A stretch of DNA of 64,000 nucleotides, taken from the NCBI GenBank assembly GCA_964036295.1, contig OZ038471.1:12356184-12420183 (forward strand). The letters run 5' to 3'. A model generated the notes under the pieces. It was given only the letters and a program-made list of their open reading frames with translations, did no database searches and was not told where the DNA came from. The stretch is from Plumapathes pennacea. Its lineage: Eukaryota > Cnidaria > Anthozoa > Antipatharia > Myriopathidae. A program made the position numbers and the translations under genes. Shown piece by piece: positions 23,480 through 32,229 of the stretch; position 1 is the first letter of the stretch, and every line of letters starts with the position of its first letter.

Positions 23480-23640
23480 CTAGAAATACGATAATCGCAG
23501 ATACCCCTTCGCTCTGCCATTGATGGACTTTTACTTTGGTACTGCTCAACAAGAGCAGTCTTTGTTTTACCGAAATGTTGACTCAATCTTTTCTTCGAAG
23601 TCAGTGCAAAGGAAAGAGAAAAAGAATGATGTGTTTTGTG
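23480..23640 (-). mobile_element. Helitron 3'-end fragment
   Basis: Starts (on +) CTAGAAATACGATAATCGCA and matches the reverse complement of 52192-52030 over about 160 bp, so it is the 3' terminus of the same Helitron family in minus orientation. Flanking copies of CTCATGTRTTATTCTATA lie on both sides. Confidence 0.75.
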
Positions 23641-23836
23641 GCTCATGTATTATTCTATATTATTTTATTTTATTGCTTTTCAAGGAAATACTGCAGTGCA
23701 TAAATGTAGAAATCAAAAAACTTTTTTGAAGCTCACTGACACAGCTTTGATTACATGATGGCGTGAGCCTTCTGTGACCATTCAGAAATTGTGTGCAGTT
23801 CACTAACAAACCTTGTATTCCTTGCACTTCGCACAG

Positions 23837-23973
23837 GATTGAGCATTCTTCAATATGGAAAAATGCCAATGTTTCTGGGGGAGAATCTTATTCAAGAACT
23901 ATTCTTCAGCAAATCACCCTCACCTTGCATTGCCTGTTTGAGGAATGGTTTGTCTAAGTTGGGGATATACCAG
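23837..23973 (+). pseudogene. SAM/HECT gene: HECT exon C
   Basis: The acceptor GCACTTCGCACAG is followed by LSILQYGKMPMFLGENLIQE and LFFSKSPSPCIACLRNGLSK, ending at CAG|GTAAAG. It joins the N-lobe exons in phase 1. No damage in this exon. Confidence 0.75.
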
Positions 23974-24069
23974 GTAAAGAAATATAGACTACGGTACATA
24001 ATCTATAATCATGTGAAGATGTACTTAAATTCAAGTTGATACACACTGACAATATTTTTCCTACTGCAG

Positions 24070-24247
24070 ATTGCAAATCGTCTGCCAACATTCCTACACT
24101 TACTGAGGCCAAACCCAGCCAGCATACTTACCTTAAGGAAACTGATCTCACTGCTGAAACCAGACTTTCCACCAGAAGGGTCTAACAGCAGGAAGTTTGA
24201 AAGTGAGATGTATGCCTCATTTGTCAAGTATCTGAGGGAGGCTGCAA
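24070..24247 (+). pseudogene. SAM/HECT gene: HECT exon D
   Basis: IANRLPTFLHLLRPNPASIL ... SNSRKFESEMYASFVKYLRE, between TTTTTCCTACTGCAG and GCAA|GTAAGA. Open throughout; enters in phase 0, leaves in phase 1. Confidence 0.75.
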
Positions 24248-24608
24248 GTAAGACTACTTTCCATGTGGGATAAGCACAAGGGGCCCTCATATATAGTAAA
24301 GAAACACCAGTTTGTTCAAGTTTTCTCTTGTGTGTGCTGTACTGTACTGCCAGGTATCCGTTTCACTCTTGCACTCATAATACAAACTAATAGTATTATA
24401 TTCTTCCAACCATTCAAGAGGAACTGTTTGATTGATGTATTGAAAATACAGTTCTCATCTAAGCAAAGTATCGGATGCCAAGTTCTCCTTACTGAATGAT
24501 TGCTATAAGACACAGGACACGCACTTATGAATGCCTATGTAGTATATCAACAAATTAATAGCATGCATGTATGCATTGCAGGTGGGAACTGTTCCCTCTT
24601 CTGAAGAG

Positions 24609-24853
24609 GTACTGTTACCCTGGGCCACATTCTTAGATTCGCAACTGGAGCAGATGAGGAGCCAGTGCTCGGATTTAAAATGAGCCCTGCACTAGTATTT
24701 TGTGAGGGGGGAGCTTTTTTCCCAACCTCCAATACTTGCATCAATACCTTGAAATTTATGCGTGGGTCTGTGTCTTCACCTCTGCCAAGTGAAGACAAGC
24801 TATTCCAGTTATATGACCTTGCATTCTGTAATGCATATTTTGGTGTTTATTAA
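24609..24853 (+). pseudogene. SAM/HECT gene: last exon, HECT C-lobe with catalytic Cys
   Basis: Joins exon D in phase 1 to give TVTLGHILRFATGADEEPVL and GFKMSPALVF, then FFPTSNTCINTLKF, with the catalytic cysteine in the TC motif that accepts ubiquitin. It ends LAFCNAYFGVY at TAA 24851-24853. An ATTAAA near 24985 could be the polyadenylation signal. Full HECT logic is present, so the stops upstream are the only evident lesions. Confidence 0.8.
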
Positions 24854-25228
24854 TCCATTTACATTGTACATGGTGTATTGTTTCTATGTTGCTTCTCTGA
24901 TAATAGAATGGGTTTATATAAGAACATTTTATGTGACTTTTGAGATGAATGTTTTTCTTCCCCATGTATGATCTGCATCATCTTGAATTAAAACACTCAA
25001 AACGAACAACAAAAAGGTGAAAAAAAAACATTAGGATTTTTTGAGGTCTGCTTTGAGATTCGAACCAGCAAATGCAAGAGCAAGAGATAACAAGCGAATC
25101 TTATAGAATCCTTACAACTGCCAAAAAAATCTTAAGTAGCCTGAGCCGAAAAATTGCCACGTGACAATCATTTTATTTATTGCCGTGTAAACTTAGATGT
25201 ATTTACGTACACTTTCTCAAGAAATAAG
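24854..25228. other. 3' regions of the two convergent transposon genes
   Basis: Spacer between the HECT gene end and the transposase C-terminus; no other feature seen. Confidence 0.5.
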
Positions 25229-26492
25229 TCAATTGTTCTGGCTAAAATTGTTGATGCAGCTTAGGACTTGCAAATAAACATCTATTCCATAATTTGTAGA
25301 ATTCCAACCTGGTGTGATGTGGTGATTTAAATATTGCAAACACTGCTCACTGAGGATATCTGATGGTACCTCAAAAATTGGTGGGTTGTCGCCATCATCA
25401 TCGTGATCCAAGACTCCCTCCACACCATGCATTTCTACAGAGGCACTCTCAAGCTCAATCCCCACTGGATTCTGCAGTTGTCCTGAGACCCAAAAGCCAA
25501 AGAGGTGATGAATTGACTGTTTTCATACGATGTCTGGACCAAGCATTCCTCCACAACTCCAATTTCTGATTAAGCCTTGGCAAGTAGACATGATGAAGGG
25601 CAGCAATGTGGAGGTTGTTCAACGGATCTAGTATACCGTGGTCCTCCATGAAATAAAAGAGTTGGTGATACAGGCTCAACACACCCTCATATACATCCCT
25701 CCATAAACTTTCTATTCGTTGATTGTGTGTGCTCTTCCCGGTTATCATGCTGCCTCTGTCTGGGCCCCTCCATCTTAACATATAGTCTGTAACCAACACA
25801 TTCTCCCCTCTTTTATCTGATCGCACCCTGCTGGGCAATCCATAAGTTCCCAAAGCTTCTGAAAAGTACCGCAAAACAGTTTCTGCCTTGTTATTGTTGG
25901 TACATTGCAATGCAACAGGGAGGCGGCTAAATCTATCAATTGCCCCCACAATAATAAAGTACCAACGCACAAGCTTATGGTTAGTGTCTAAATGCCAAAG
26001 GTGATTTGGTCCCTTGACATTATACACACGTCTGTGTAGTCGTCCTTTTCTCCTTGCATCGCATCCATCTTGGTCAACCCGATGAATGCTGTCTCTTATT
26101 CTCATCCTCTGCACTTTAATGCCTTTTTCAAAGAGTATTTGCTTGATCAAGCTTTCTCCGCAGTAGGGAAATTCCTTGGAGACTCTTCGTATCTCCTCGT
26201 CAACCTCCTCGTCTGAAACGTCCGTGAACTCCAACTTGCTTAGTCCATATTGGCCCATCCTACTGTAAACTGTACTTTCAGATACTGAAAGTACTGTGGA
26301 CATCTCCTTAATTGTAAAACCCTCTTTGAGTAAATTCACAAGAACACACTTTGGAATGAAAAATGCGGGGGCACCACATGTGTCTTGAACTTTTATCGGT
26401 GCGTGTTCTCCGAACTTTATGCATTCCACTGGAAGAGCCATCATATCACTTCGAGAGTTCAGGCCCAAGGTTTCCAGATCGTGTGCCGACAA
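25229..26492 (-). CDS. DDE/rve-type transposase of the 7-kb transposon
   Basis: The frame 26492-25455 (345 codons) begins at a TTG; the first in-frame ATG is near 26444, so the true start or an upstream exon is uncertain. Order: a helix-turn-helix ([20 protein letters not shown], about residues 61-80), then an integrase core with [13 protein letters not shown] (Asp 169), [12 protein letters not shown] (Asp 226) and [14 protein letters not shown] (Glu 261), the D-D-E triad. After [16 protein letters not shown] the frame stops, but the adjoining frame 25465-25229 continues ([17 protein letters not shown] ...), so a single-base frameshift probably cuts off the last about 79 residues. It would cut and paste the element using the terminal repeats. 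Confidence 0.85.
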
Positions 26493-26608
26493 CTTGCTAA
26501 TAAGGTCTAGCGTTATTTTTCCCTTTCAAAATTCTCATTCAGACCTCCAAGGTTGATTTTTCTTCAAGACTGCATGCATAGTTTGTGTCATACTAAAAAT
26601 TTCTGACA

Positions 26609-27127
26609 AAATGGTGGGAGAAAGTGTGCGCACATTGCATTCTGGGACATATTCAGCTCTTACCCAGATCCCTGAGGACTCAGCACCTCATCATAACGAA
26701 GTATGCACCGCATATGATGAAATAGGCACCACATATAATGAAGTAGGTCATCATAACGAAGAAAGCACCGCATATAACAAAGTATGCACCGCATATAATG
26801 AAGTAGGTCATCATAACGAAGAAAGCACTGCATATAATGAAATAGGCACCGCATATAATGAAGTAGGTATCGCATATAACGAAGTATGCACCGCATATAA
26901 TGAAATAGGCACCGCATATAATGAAGTAGGTACCGCATATAACGAAGTATGCACCGCATATAATAAAGAAGGCACCACATCTAATGAAGTATGCACCGCA
27001 TATGATGAAAAAGGTACCGCATATAATGAAGAAGGCGCCATATATAACGATTTATGTACCACATATAATGAGATAAGTACCACACATAATAGAGTAAAGT
27101 AACATAAGACAGTGTTGGCGTTCCATA
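26609..27127. repeat. Right terminal inverted repeat with 21-bp subterminal array
   Basis: Complement of the left repeat without the inserted element. 26700-27095 is about 19 units of the 21-bp repeat, which makes a spurious open frame of repeating TAYNEVG heptapeptides. Confidence 0.9.
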
Positions 27128-27133
27128 AATGAT

Positions 27134-27699
27134 TACTACTACTAATCTCTCACCAGAAATTAATGTCATGCAGCTGCATGGAAAAAGAACTTGTTCAAAA
27201 GAAAACTTAATAAAATATCATTACTAATTCTATCTGGGAAAAGGAAGAAATTAATGTTAGTAAAGTGCTGGCTTATATAAGATGAAACTAACTGTGTTAA
27301 ATGCAAATTGACTCGTTTGGCTGTTATAATTATGTATCTTTGCATAATGATTTTTGACCTTCAGTCCACTGAAGGCATTGACTTACCAGGGCATTATCTA
27401 ATTGAACTTGTTTAAATTATGGCAATTTTTTTCTGCCCACACCACTACTACTAATACAGATCTCTTCTGAACATTACTTTATACACAGTAATGTATAAAG
27501 TACAGCTAAACTGCTAATCCGAAAATGCAAAAGGAAATGCAGCAATAAATTACATTCTTTTCCTGATGCCAAATTGGCAAAATAATCATTCATAACAATT
27601 TCTAGTTTACTAAACATCCTTCTGTTTATTTGCATTAAATTTTATAATTATAGTATATGTATTATAATTTATAGCAAAGAAGAGGGGGGCTTAGTAAGA
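27134..27699. other. Intron sequence
   Basis: Nothing recognised. Confidence 0.45.
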
Positions 27700-28380
27700 A
27701 AAAGAAGTAAATACGCTCGTTCTCGTTCGGCTTTCATGCGCTCTTTTCTTTCCTGAGCTGTTTCTTGGGCTCGCTTCTGCACATGATCAGCTGTAATGCG
27801 CCGTTCTCTTTCCTGTGTTGTCTCATGAGCTCGTTTCTGCTCGAACGCTCTCGGTCACGCCGTTGCTTCTCTTCTTTGACAGCGACAGTTCCTGTCTCGA
27901 CTGCTGTTGTTTTCGTTGGGCGGCTGTTTACCGTCTGCGCTCGAGACGAATATACTCTGCTGTTGGCGTGTCTCACGAGTTCGTCTTAGGGTGCATTCTT
28001 TTGGGACTATTCCGTCTAGTCCTATTCCGGAATAGGAATAACAGAATACACAGAATACAAGTTCCCAAAAGAACAGACTTTGGCTATTCCGAAAACAGAA
28101 TTGCTGACCTGACAGAATATGGCCAAAAATACCAAAAGAACCCGATTACCGGCTATTCTGTCTATTCCGAACAAACTGCTATTCCGTCTATTCCGTCTAT
28201 TCTGCTATCGGGAGCAGAATTGACGGAATACTATTCTGTTCATTCCGGAATCAGAATAGTTCTCCAAAGAACACGATTACCGTCAATTCCGGAATAGTAA
28301 TAGACAAAATAGTCCCAAAAGAAGGCACCCTTAGTCTGGCTTGCTCTCTTCGTTTTTGAAGACGAACTTGTTTCTCATAC
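27700..28380 (-). pseudogene. Relic of a Helitron-type protein N-terminus (Arg/Glu/Gln-rich repeats)
   Basis: On the minus strand EKQVRLQKRREQARQ is followed, after a MITE insertion, by RRTRETRQQQ, then after decay by EQKRAHETTQERERRITADH and VQKRAQETAQERKERMKAER. These R/E/Q-rich ETxQER repeats are typical of the N-terminal region of animal Helitron Rep/helicase proteins, and the same style is seen at 50938-51426. No Rep or helicase domain is present. Confidence 0.55.
27989..28330. mobile_element. 342-bp MITE with TTA target duplication
   Basis: Ends GGGTGCATTCTTTTGGGACT and AGTCCCAAAAGAAGGCACCC, flanked by TTA (27986-27988 and 28331-28333). The interior repeats CTATTCCG and CGGAATAG many times in both orientations. 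It interrupts the Helitron-type relic. Confidence 0.9.
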
Positions 28381-28439
28381 AAAGTTTATTATGAAATGAA
28401 AAGGAAAAATAAACATTTCATAAAAAGGAAATATCGAGG

Positions 28440-28925
28440 TTATCCCTATCGAGGACATTCCCTAATAATACAAAAAAATTAAATATATAAAAGTAAAAGA
28501 AAATTCAATAAGAAATATAAATTTACAAGAAAATTTACAATATAACAATAAGTAAGTATTCATATATTTTCTCAATTTACTTTTAAAAGTTGAAAAGGAA
28601 TCTTCTTCGGCTATATCTTTTGGAAGATCGTTCCACTCTTTAAAAATCCTGACAAAAAAAATAATAAAAACAATTAAGTTTTGCACTCGGTCTTCTCAAT
28701 TTGAGGGAATGGTTCTCTCTTGTTTTATTATAAGAAAAACGCTCAAGGTATTCAGCGCCATTGAGGCCGTTGAGTCCATGAAGTGACTTATAGCATTCTA
28801 GCAAGGAAAGATATGTCCTCTTAGTCTCAAGACTGGTCCATTTCAATATCTTCATCCTTTCTTCGTATGGTTTGTCTCTGGATGCTGATGGAAGGGCATG
28901 TCTCGAGGCTCTCCTTTGTACCCGT
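28440..28925 (-). mobile_element. 5'-truncated LINE, 3' end (CR1/L2-like), frameshifted
   Basis: Minus-strand frames read RVQRRASRHALPSASRDKPY, ERMKILKWTSLETKRTYLSL, LECYKSLHGLNGL and, after a frameshift near 28660, RIFKEWNDLPKDIAEEDSFS and TFKSKLRKYM. This is the C-terminal end of a LINE reverse transcriptase (R.Q.RA.....R...Y..R...L.W..L...R, W..LP). Its upstream end abuts the 44-bp minisatellite, so it inserted into that array. Confidence 0.85.
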
Positions 28926-29112
28926 TCTCTGTCACCAGTCAAGCTATTCAACTCCAATGTATTTTCGCTTCTCTGTCATCAGTCAAGCTGTATAACTGCA
29001 ATGTATTCTCGTTTTTGTCACCAGTATAGCTATATAGCTCCAATGTATTCTTGTTTCTATGTAACTAGTGCAACTATACTAATTCCATGATATTCTCGTC
29101 TTCTGTCACCAG
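28926..29112. repeat. 44-bp minisatellite, array 2, running into an FN3 exon
   Basis: About four units of TTTCTCTGTCACCAGTCAAG + CTATATAACTCCAATGTATTCTCG. The last unit supplies the actual splice acceptor (TTCTGTCACCAG) of the exon at 29113. Confidence 0.85.
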
Positions 29113-29391
29113 TCGAGCTAAAAGTCGAGGATATTAAGGAGAGGCAGGCAGTGCTGTCAGTCATGACTAGCAACAGCAGTATGTGGGCTGGTTACGACAT
29201 TGAACTCACCAATTGCAAAAATTTGACGACAACAACTCAGTTCCAGGGTGTTGCACAGCCAGAAAACGTCACCAAAGTGAAACTGACTCATCTTGATCCA
29301 GACACTGAGTACAAAGTTCGAGTCACGCCAACGAAGGACGACAAACAACTTAAGAAGTGGAGCAACGAAATTACATTCGAGACTCTTGGAA
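29113..29391 (+). CDS. Exon: fibronectin type III domain (FN3b, copy 1)
   Basis: The acceptor is the last unit of the minisatellite; the donor is GGAA|GTGAGT; phase 1 at both ends; 279 bp. Product ELKVEDIKERQAVLSVMTSN, then MWAGYDIELTNCKNLTTTTQ, then KVKLTHLDPDTEYKVRVTPT and LKKWSNEITFETLG. The L-xxLDPDTEYKVRV tyrosine corner is classic FN3. N-x-S/T sequons (NSS, NLT, NVT) fit an extracellular, glycosylated domain. Close paralogue of 58346-58624. Confidence 0.88.
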
Positions 29392-29827
29392 GTGAGTACA
29401 CGGCTTCTTCACACTGCTGATAGACAGACACAAGAATGAGTAGCCATTAACATCTCATTCACTTATGTCTGAGCGCGTTTAGTCATTTCAAGGTTTGTGT
29501 TGGCTTTGTTTATGAAGAATGCGTTGGTATGATTGTTACCCAGTTGATAATTGTGTAGTTTGATTTGATATTATTTTGCGAGAGTTTTAATAGTATAAAC
29601 GTGATTCTTTTGACGTTGTACTAGCCACGCTTTGCATGACAGTCACGCAACAGTCGCTGATTAACCTGGATAAAGGGGTTGTCACGGACGGATCTAAATG
29701 GCAGTCAGTATCTCCTCCCAAGCCTCCCTCTCAAAATTAATTTCAAGATTTTGCGACTTCAGTTCACCAGGATGCAGAATATTCTGTTAATTTTGCTTTG
29801 ATGAACTGGGAAACAGCTGGCTGTCAG
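29392..29827. other. Intron, homologous to the intron after 58624
   Basis: Matches 58625-58828 and 59865-60060 closely, marking the segmental duplication. Confidence 0.8.
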
Positions 29828-30786
29828 AATCAGTGGCAATTTCCGGCAATTCTACTTTTTTGTTGAAACTCGAATTTGGAATCACGAAAATAGAGGAAAA
29901 AACAATTCTTAGCGCTATTCTTTCTCGGGAAAGTTGAAATACCCCAATTATTTTCTACGTCGTTGCATTCGGTCTGCAACGTAAATATTCTGGACCTTTC
30001 TGAATAAAAATCTCGATCTTTTCTGAGACTTGTTCCGGCCAGTAATGTCAGACATTTTCTCACGTTTTGTCTGTCGGTTCGTGTCTCGGAACAAGCCTTT
30101 CTCATGCTGTTCCCACGTGACTTTACAAAAAAACAACTTCGCGCCACTTGCTCGCCGGGTTTTGGCGCGACGACACGTGCACGGCAAGATGTCTTTTGTA
30201 AAAGTTAAACGAAAGGGCAAACTGGTGAAGGTAAAAATATCAGACTTAACAGTTAAAAGCATTTCAATGATCTTTAAGTATCACCACTCCTTCGATTTCA
30301 TCTTCCAGGTAAACTCCTTTCATCGCATTCAACTTAAAGATCATTGAAATGCTTTTAACTCAGTGTTAAGTCTGATATTTTTACCTTAACCCGTTTAACT
30401 TTTACAAAAGACATCTCGCCTTGCACGTGTCGTCGCGCCAAAACCCGGCGAGTAAGTGGCCCGAAGTTGTCTTATACGAAAAGTCACGTGGGAACCGCAT
30501 GAGAAAGGCTCGTTCCGAGACACGAACCGACAGACAAACGTGAGAAAATGTCTGACATTTCCCCAAACCTGCTGGCCGGAACAAATCTCAGAAAAGATCG
30601 AGATTTTTATTCAGAAAAGGTCGAGAATATTTACGTTGCAGATCGTATACAACGAAGAAGAAAATAATTGGGGTATTTTAACTTTCCAAGAAAGAAGAGC
30701 GCTAAGAATTGGTTTTTCCTTTATTTTCGTGATTCCAAATTCAAGTTTCAACAAAAAAGTAGAATTGCCGGAAATTGCCACTGATT
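29828..30786. mobile_element. 959-bp fold-back element with 6-bp TGTCAG target duplication
   Basis: The ends AATCAGTGGCAATTTCCGGC and its complement begin arms of about 450 bp that meet around a loop of about 50 bp (30280-30330). TGTCAG flanks it on both sides (29822-29827 and 30787-30792), and the paralogous intron near 60060 lacks it. The arms hold ATGTCTTTTGTAAAAGTTAA, which opens a lysine-rich frame on the left arm only. Confidence 0.9.
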
Positions 30787-30792
30787 TGTCAG

Positions 30793-31423
30793 CTGCAGGT
30801 GAGGGATGGGGGAATCTAAATTTCCCTTTATCTTGTGACAGTTGCTGATTGCAAGTCTTCCTATGCGATTTGAATAATACTAGTAGTAATCAGAGATTAG
30901 TCAAGTGCGTTCAACTTCAATTTGCTTGGCATAATGATCTTGAAAACCTCGTGGCTTTCGTCTGAAACCGGAAGTGACTATCCCGGAGACCGCGCGGCAC
31001 GGGTTCAAACCCCGGCCTTGCAATATTGAAACAAAACTCCGTTTTTTCTTTCTTCCTTTCTTTCTTTTCTTTTTCTTATATTCATTCTTTGAAGATTATG
31101 AAAAGTGAAAGACCTTATCAAATGTGATTAATACTTTCGTCGGTAGAAATAAGTTGCACACGAGTTTCACAATTCGACCATCTTGTGGCTTGCGACTGAG
31201 TCACCACACAATACGTCTGTCTCCACGAAGCCGTATATTTCTTCCAGATAAGTATCTTTATCATTCGATACTTTTATATCTCTCTTTCGATTGGCCGAAG
31301 ACTGTTACGTCACCTGCAAATGACTGCCTACAAGTAAGTATCTGCTCATGCGCGCTACTGTTTTCGGCTTGTCAACTGCAAATAATAATCTGCTCATGCG
31401 CAGTTTTCCTCACCTGTGTGAAT
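30793..31423. other. Intron with a tRNA-like box B remnant
   Basis: The sequence GGGTTCAAACCCCGG at 30991-31005 resembles a pol III box B, probably the remnant of a tRNA-derived SINE; no matching box A is convincing. A pyrimidine-rich tract lies at 31043-31078. Confidence 0.4.
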
Positions 31424-31865
31424 ATGGCAGCTCGTTTTCGCTACAACGCGCGCTTCCCAAATAATTTGTGAAATGCAAGAGCACTCGAATGATAAAACAA
31501 ATTATCGAACTCGGTTATCGCAGAATATCGTGATTTGCCAGTGTCTTCGTTTCCCCGAGCTGTTAAAGCCATTTGACAAGTTTGACCAGAAAAACAGCGA
31601 CAACACAAAGAAAGCAACAAAAGTCGCTGTTATTGTGTTTCGCCAATGTTTGAAAGAAAGAAGCTTAGAGGAAGAGCAGCTGGTAACGTCCAAAGTGAAG
31701 GTAGCAGCTGTCTTGAGACAGTATTACGTCGAAGCCAGAAAGAAGAATGGCGATCTGTACACTAAAGCCTCACTTCTCGGGATCCGATTCGATCTGCAAA
31801 GGTTCTTCAGTTCGCAACAGACAGTTAACAATTATTTCAATTGCAATTTTAACTTTGGCAAGTAG
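31424..31865 (+). pseudogene. Crypton-type / KIAA1958-like N-terminal fragment
   Basis: From ATG 31473 the frame includes NTKKATKVAVIVFRQCLKER, then KVKVAAVLRQYYVEARKKNG and DLYTKASLLGIRFDLQRFF. This is the N-terminal SAM-like region that precedes the tyrosine-recombinase core in Crypton-derived proteins (QRICH1/ZMYM/KIAA1958 style, where ..YL..AR...G..Y...SL...R..L.R.L is typical). The catalytic domain is absent. A more likely start, MAARFRYNARF at 31424, is in another frame, so the 5' end is broken. Part of it (31757-31893) is repeated at 32057-32190. Confidence 0.65.
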
Positions 31866-31964
31866 GTCGATTTTTGATTATGAAGTGATTGATTTTAAGA
31901 TCAATGAAGCTTGTATTTGATCGTTTTGAACTTTTTAACTGAATGATGTATACATTTTCTGTAA

Positions 31965-32055
31965 GATGGCAAATGGTTTGAACCCAGGAGTGTGAACAGT
32001 AGATTGGTTGTGATCGTCTGGGTTAGAGTAGTCTCCAGAAAGACTGTTGTTGGTT
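31965..32055 (-). repeat. Penelope-like element 3'-end fragment
   Basis: Same sequence as the end of the element at 47370-48295 (GATGGCAAATGGTTTGAACC ... CTCCAGAAAGACTGTTGT). It sits between the two partial copies of the Crypton-type fragment. A third fragment, in the opposite orientation, is at 34053-34122. Confidence 0.75.
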
Positions 32056-32056
32056 C

Positions 32057-32190
32057 TGTATACTAAAGCCTCACTTCTCGGGATCCGATTCGATCTGCAA
32101 AGGTTCTTCAGTTCGCAACAGACGGTTAACAATTATTTCAACTGCAATTTTAACTTTGGCAAGTAGGTCGATTTTTGATTATGAAGTGAT
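32057..32190 (+). repeat. Partial duplicate of the Crypton-type fragment
   Basis: Nearly identical to 31757-31893 (ACTAAAGCCTCACTTCTCGG ...). A further piece of the upstream part (31500-31560) recurs at 33985-34052. Confidence 0.85.
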
Positions 32191-32229
32191 TATTTGTGAA
32201 ATGCAAGAGCACTCGAATGATAAAACAAA

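Larger units (their letters stand above)
20045..27127. mobile_element. 7.1-kb DNA transposon (IS3EU-like) carrying a DDE transposase and a SAM/HECT gene
   Basis: Both ends read TATGGAACGCCAACACTGTC as inverted repeats, and AATGAT flanks the element exactly on each side (20039-20044 and 27128-27133), a 6-bp target duplication. The inverted repeats run inward for about 520 bp (left 20045-21217, which holds a 647-bp insertion; right 26609-27127). Inside are a minus-strand rve/DDE transposase (26492-25229) and a convergent + strand SAM/HECT gene (21234-24853). An rve-type transposase, 6-bp duplications and TA-starting termini agree with what I know of the IS3EU superfamily; that family name is inference. 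Both genes are damaged, so this copy is probably inactive. Confidence 0.9.

Noticed and set aside
30991..31005. tRNA-like box B as a gene
   Set aside because: No matching box A or cloverleaf; at most a SINE remnant.
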